Source: Paenibacillus aceris (lineage in GTDB: Bacteria > Bacillota > Bacilli > Paenibacillales > NBRC-103111). From it: 64,000 bases of DNA. The position numbers were made by a program, and so were the translations under genes. Under the pieces are notes generated by a model. It had not been told where the DNA came from. It saw nothing but the letters and a program-made list of their open reading frames with translations, and made no database searches. The DNA is taken from positions 1 through 64,000 of the forward strand of contig NZ_JAGGKV010000013.1 in the NCBI RefSeq assembly GCF_017874035.1. Reading direction: 5' to 3'. This document shows, piece by piece, positions 62,736 through 64,000 of the stretch; within the stretch, counting starts at the first letter, position 1; each line of letters begins with the position of its first letter.

Positions 62736-63020
62736 GTGGAGCCAGGAAGCGAGAAGAAGAAAGAGCATCGGGAAATTACTTACCAGGTCGGTTGGAAAAA
62801 AGGGAAGATCGAATGGAATGAAGGGGCTTCGGAAGCATTATCGGTTAAATCTCTGAAGCAGGTGGAAAGTCTGGAAGATGATGGCGATAGACAGCTTCAA
62901 CTTCTCTGGCGGCCGGCAATGAAGCTTCCAGACTGGATGCTGTTCCCTCTGCTTTATGCGCTTCCTGTTCTTTGCTTCGGTTTAACGCTTATTCTCATTT
63001 ATGGGCTGCGGCACGGATAG
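62736..63020 (+). CDS. Small hypothetical protein with one C-terminal membrane helix
   Basis: 94 residues: a charged N-terminal part (EKKKEHREITYQVGWKKG) and a hydrophobic C-terminal part (LPDWMLFPLLYALPVLCFGLTLILIYGL) with one or two membrane helices. GTG 62736 is preferred over TTG 62709 because GGAGG lies seven bases upstream. Next to a second small membrane-protein gene; together they may form a unit. Family not recognised. Confidence 0.55.
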   Translation: MEPGSEKKKEHREITYQVGWKKGKIEWNEGASEALSVKSLKQVESLEDDGDRQLQLLWRPAMKLPDWMLFPLLYALPVLCFGLTLILIYGLRHG

Positions 63021-63050
63021 CCGACCGTTTAGGAAAGGGAGGATTCAGGC

Positions 63051-63479
63051 ATGAATATGCTATTAGCGATCATCGGCGGCCTTTTGGGCTTATTTGTAAC
63101 CGGTGCTGCGCTTTATACGGCTTGGATGGTTCATCAGCTTTGGCGTCAGCAGGCTTCTGCACCAACAGCTTTAAGCCAAGTGGAGATCGCGGTGAAATAT
63201 TTTTCACGGTGGACGGTGATGGATTATGCGGTGATCGGACTGTTTATCATTGGACTTTTGCTGCTGTTGGCTGAGCTGTCTGCGATCATGCGCGATCAAA
63301 CGGCGGCGGCCAATTTTCATTTTTCCTACTTGCTCACTGGCCTTATTTTATGCGCAATGGGTATGCTTTTATTGATTGCCCGTTTGGTTGTGGTTCTTGG
63401 CTTTGCCCAAACCGGTGCTTTACACCGCACGGTTGCGATTGCGCCAGATCATCAGCACAAGCCAGACCACGCTAATTAA
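63051..63479 (+). CDS. Small membrane protein with three helices, unknown function
   Basis: 142 residues with helices at ~4-26, ~58-79 and ~90-118, and a histidine-containing hydrophilic tail (APDHQHKPDHAN). GGGAGGA ribosome site. No family recognised. Its last 20 codons overlap the end of the convergent YkvI-like gene by 60 bases. Confidence 0.55.
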   Translation: MNMLLAIIGGLLGLFVTGAALYTAWMVHQLWRQQASAPTALSQVEIAVKYFSRWTVMDYAVIGLFIIGLLLLLAELSAIMRDQTAAANFHFSYLLTGLILCAMGMLLLIARLVVVLGFAQTGALHRTVAIAPDHQHKPDHAN

Positions 63480-64000
63480 GCCGAATACCGGGTACAGGGC
63501 GGCAAGCAGCGTTTTAAAACCAATTTGACTGACCAAATAGCTAAAACCTAGGATGCTGATCAGCAATAGCTTAGGGTTAAGTTTCGTGCGTTGCTGCAAT
63601 TGCAATGACAAGCCATACGCGTCAGCAATAAACGTCGTGAATATCTCTCCGTAAATAACGAGCAAATATGCGATTTGCGGTACAGAGCCCAGCCGGTTAA
63701 TGATATTTCCCATAGGAATTTCATACTGAGCAATGCCGGGCATTTGCGCCGAAAGCGCATAGTGGGCCGAGAGGAGCAGAAGTCCGATGCCTGCCCCGCC
63801 GATGAGTCCGCCCCAGTAAAGATCCGATCGTTTCTTAATGGAAGCTCCCATAGGGACAAGGACGGCTTGCGCCATGGCCAAATTGAAGGCCGTATAGAGG
63901 AATGGGGCGAACCATATTTTACCGAGTGAATCATCGGATGTGATCCGCAACCAATTACCCGAAGACGGAGAATGCCACGTATAAACGACGATCACCACAC
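63420..64000 (-). CDS. ykvI: YkvI-like membrane protein, C-terminal part (5' end beyond the window)
   Basis: About 193 residues of a transporter-like integral membrane protein, running off the right edge. Multiple helices (FAPFLYTAFNLAMAQAVLVPMGASI, LIGGAGIGLLLLSAHYAL, IAYLLVIYGEIFTTFIADAYGLSL, LLLISILGFSYLVSQIGF, LLAALYPVFGLISVVWLVLMIWR). The order and motifs resemble the YkvI family, itself related to the LeuT/APC fold. Function unknown. The open reading frame continues to base 64000. Confidence 0.75.
   Translation of the reverse strand, partial: VVIVVYTWHSPSSGNWLRITSDDSLGKIWFAPFLYTAFNLAMAQAVLVPMGASIKKRSDLYWGGLIGGAGIGLLLLSAHYALSAQMPGIAQYEIPMGNIINRLGSVPQIAYLLVIYGEIFTTFIADAYGLSLQLQQRTKLNPKLLLISILGFSYLVSQIGFKTLLAALYPVFGLISVVWLVLMIWRNRNRAV

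Noticed and set aside
1..64000. CRISPR arrays, tRNA, rRNA, replication origin, prophage
   Set aside because: No regularly spaced repeats, cloverleaf or rRNA-like segments, DnaA box clusters or phage structural genes were seen. The XRE genes alone do not make a prophage.

Overview
The window looks like a chromosomal segment of a spore-forming, low-to-mid GC Firmicute of the Paenibacillus type. The grounds are consistent GGAGG-type ribosome binding sites, a 27-residue YjcZ-type sporulation peptide, paired YesM/YesN-type sensor kinases and AraC-type response regulators beside carbohydrate ABC importers that lack their own ATPase, LplB/YtcP-type permeases, YhaO/YhaN, a YkvI-type membrane protein and a CcpA-type cre site. 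The genus is inferred; no rRNA or tRNA gene is visible.

Layout. 1-2066: the 3' part of a group II intron (reverse transcriptase/maturase with HNH domain, then RNA domain V/VI) sits inside a gene for a PKD-domain surface protein, whose 3' exon follows in an open frame. 2140-8907: Cof-type HAD phosphatase, a secreted protein with a TPR glycosyltransferase, a tiny YjcZ peptide, an acidic repeat protein, a nitroreductase and a small unknown. 8902-10890: queD-queE-queC for preQ0 synthesis (queuosine pathway). 10927-19282: OmpR-type two-component system followed by an RND exporter, its lipoprotein adaptor and a third exported protein, with an 11-bp-phased direct repeat in the promoter region. 19333-31131: accessory metabolism (AraC regulator divergent from a sugar isomerase/dehydrogenase pair, MATE and LysE transporters, MerR/TipAS regulator, amino-acid permease with Rieske protein, PLP lyase, DoxX-like protein, stand-alone ATP-dependent DNA ligase, UPF0173 hydrolase, Dabb protein). 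31194-32028: two divergent XRE regulators with shared AGTAAAC repeats.

32160-54779 is the most striking region: about 22.6 kb on one strand that reads as a sialic acid utilisation island. It holds two YesM/YesN-type two-component systems, two carbohydrate importers (one CUT1 type and one LplB/YtcP/LplA type, both without ATPase), nanA, nanE, nanK, a YhcH/NanQ-type protein, an acetylesterase, two tandem Gfo/Idh/MocA oxidoreductases and a GH33 sialidase. The sialidase has its catalytic residues but no signal peptide. The inferred flow is import of sialylated oligosaccharide and/or free or anhydro sialic acid, intracellular desialylation, de-O-acetylation and redox/anomer processing, then Neu5Ac to ManNAc plus pyruvate (NanA), ManNAc to ManNAc-6-P (NanK) and on to GlcNAc-6-P (NanE). 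One sensor kinase (47002-49686) carries two extracellular sensor modules in tandem. A cre site and phased direct repeats suggest catabolite repression plus YesN-type activation.

54979-64000: a DUF6509-like protein, a gene-free stretch with a degenerate intergenic repeat, a membrane diguanylate cyclase, a GT4 glycosyltransferase, yhaO-yhaN (SbcCD-like), two small membrane proteins and, entering from the right edge, a YkvI-like membrane protein whose 3' end overlaps its convergent neighbour by 60 bp.
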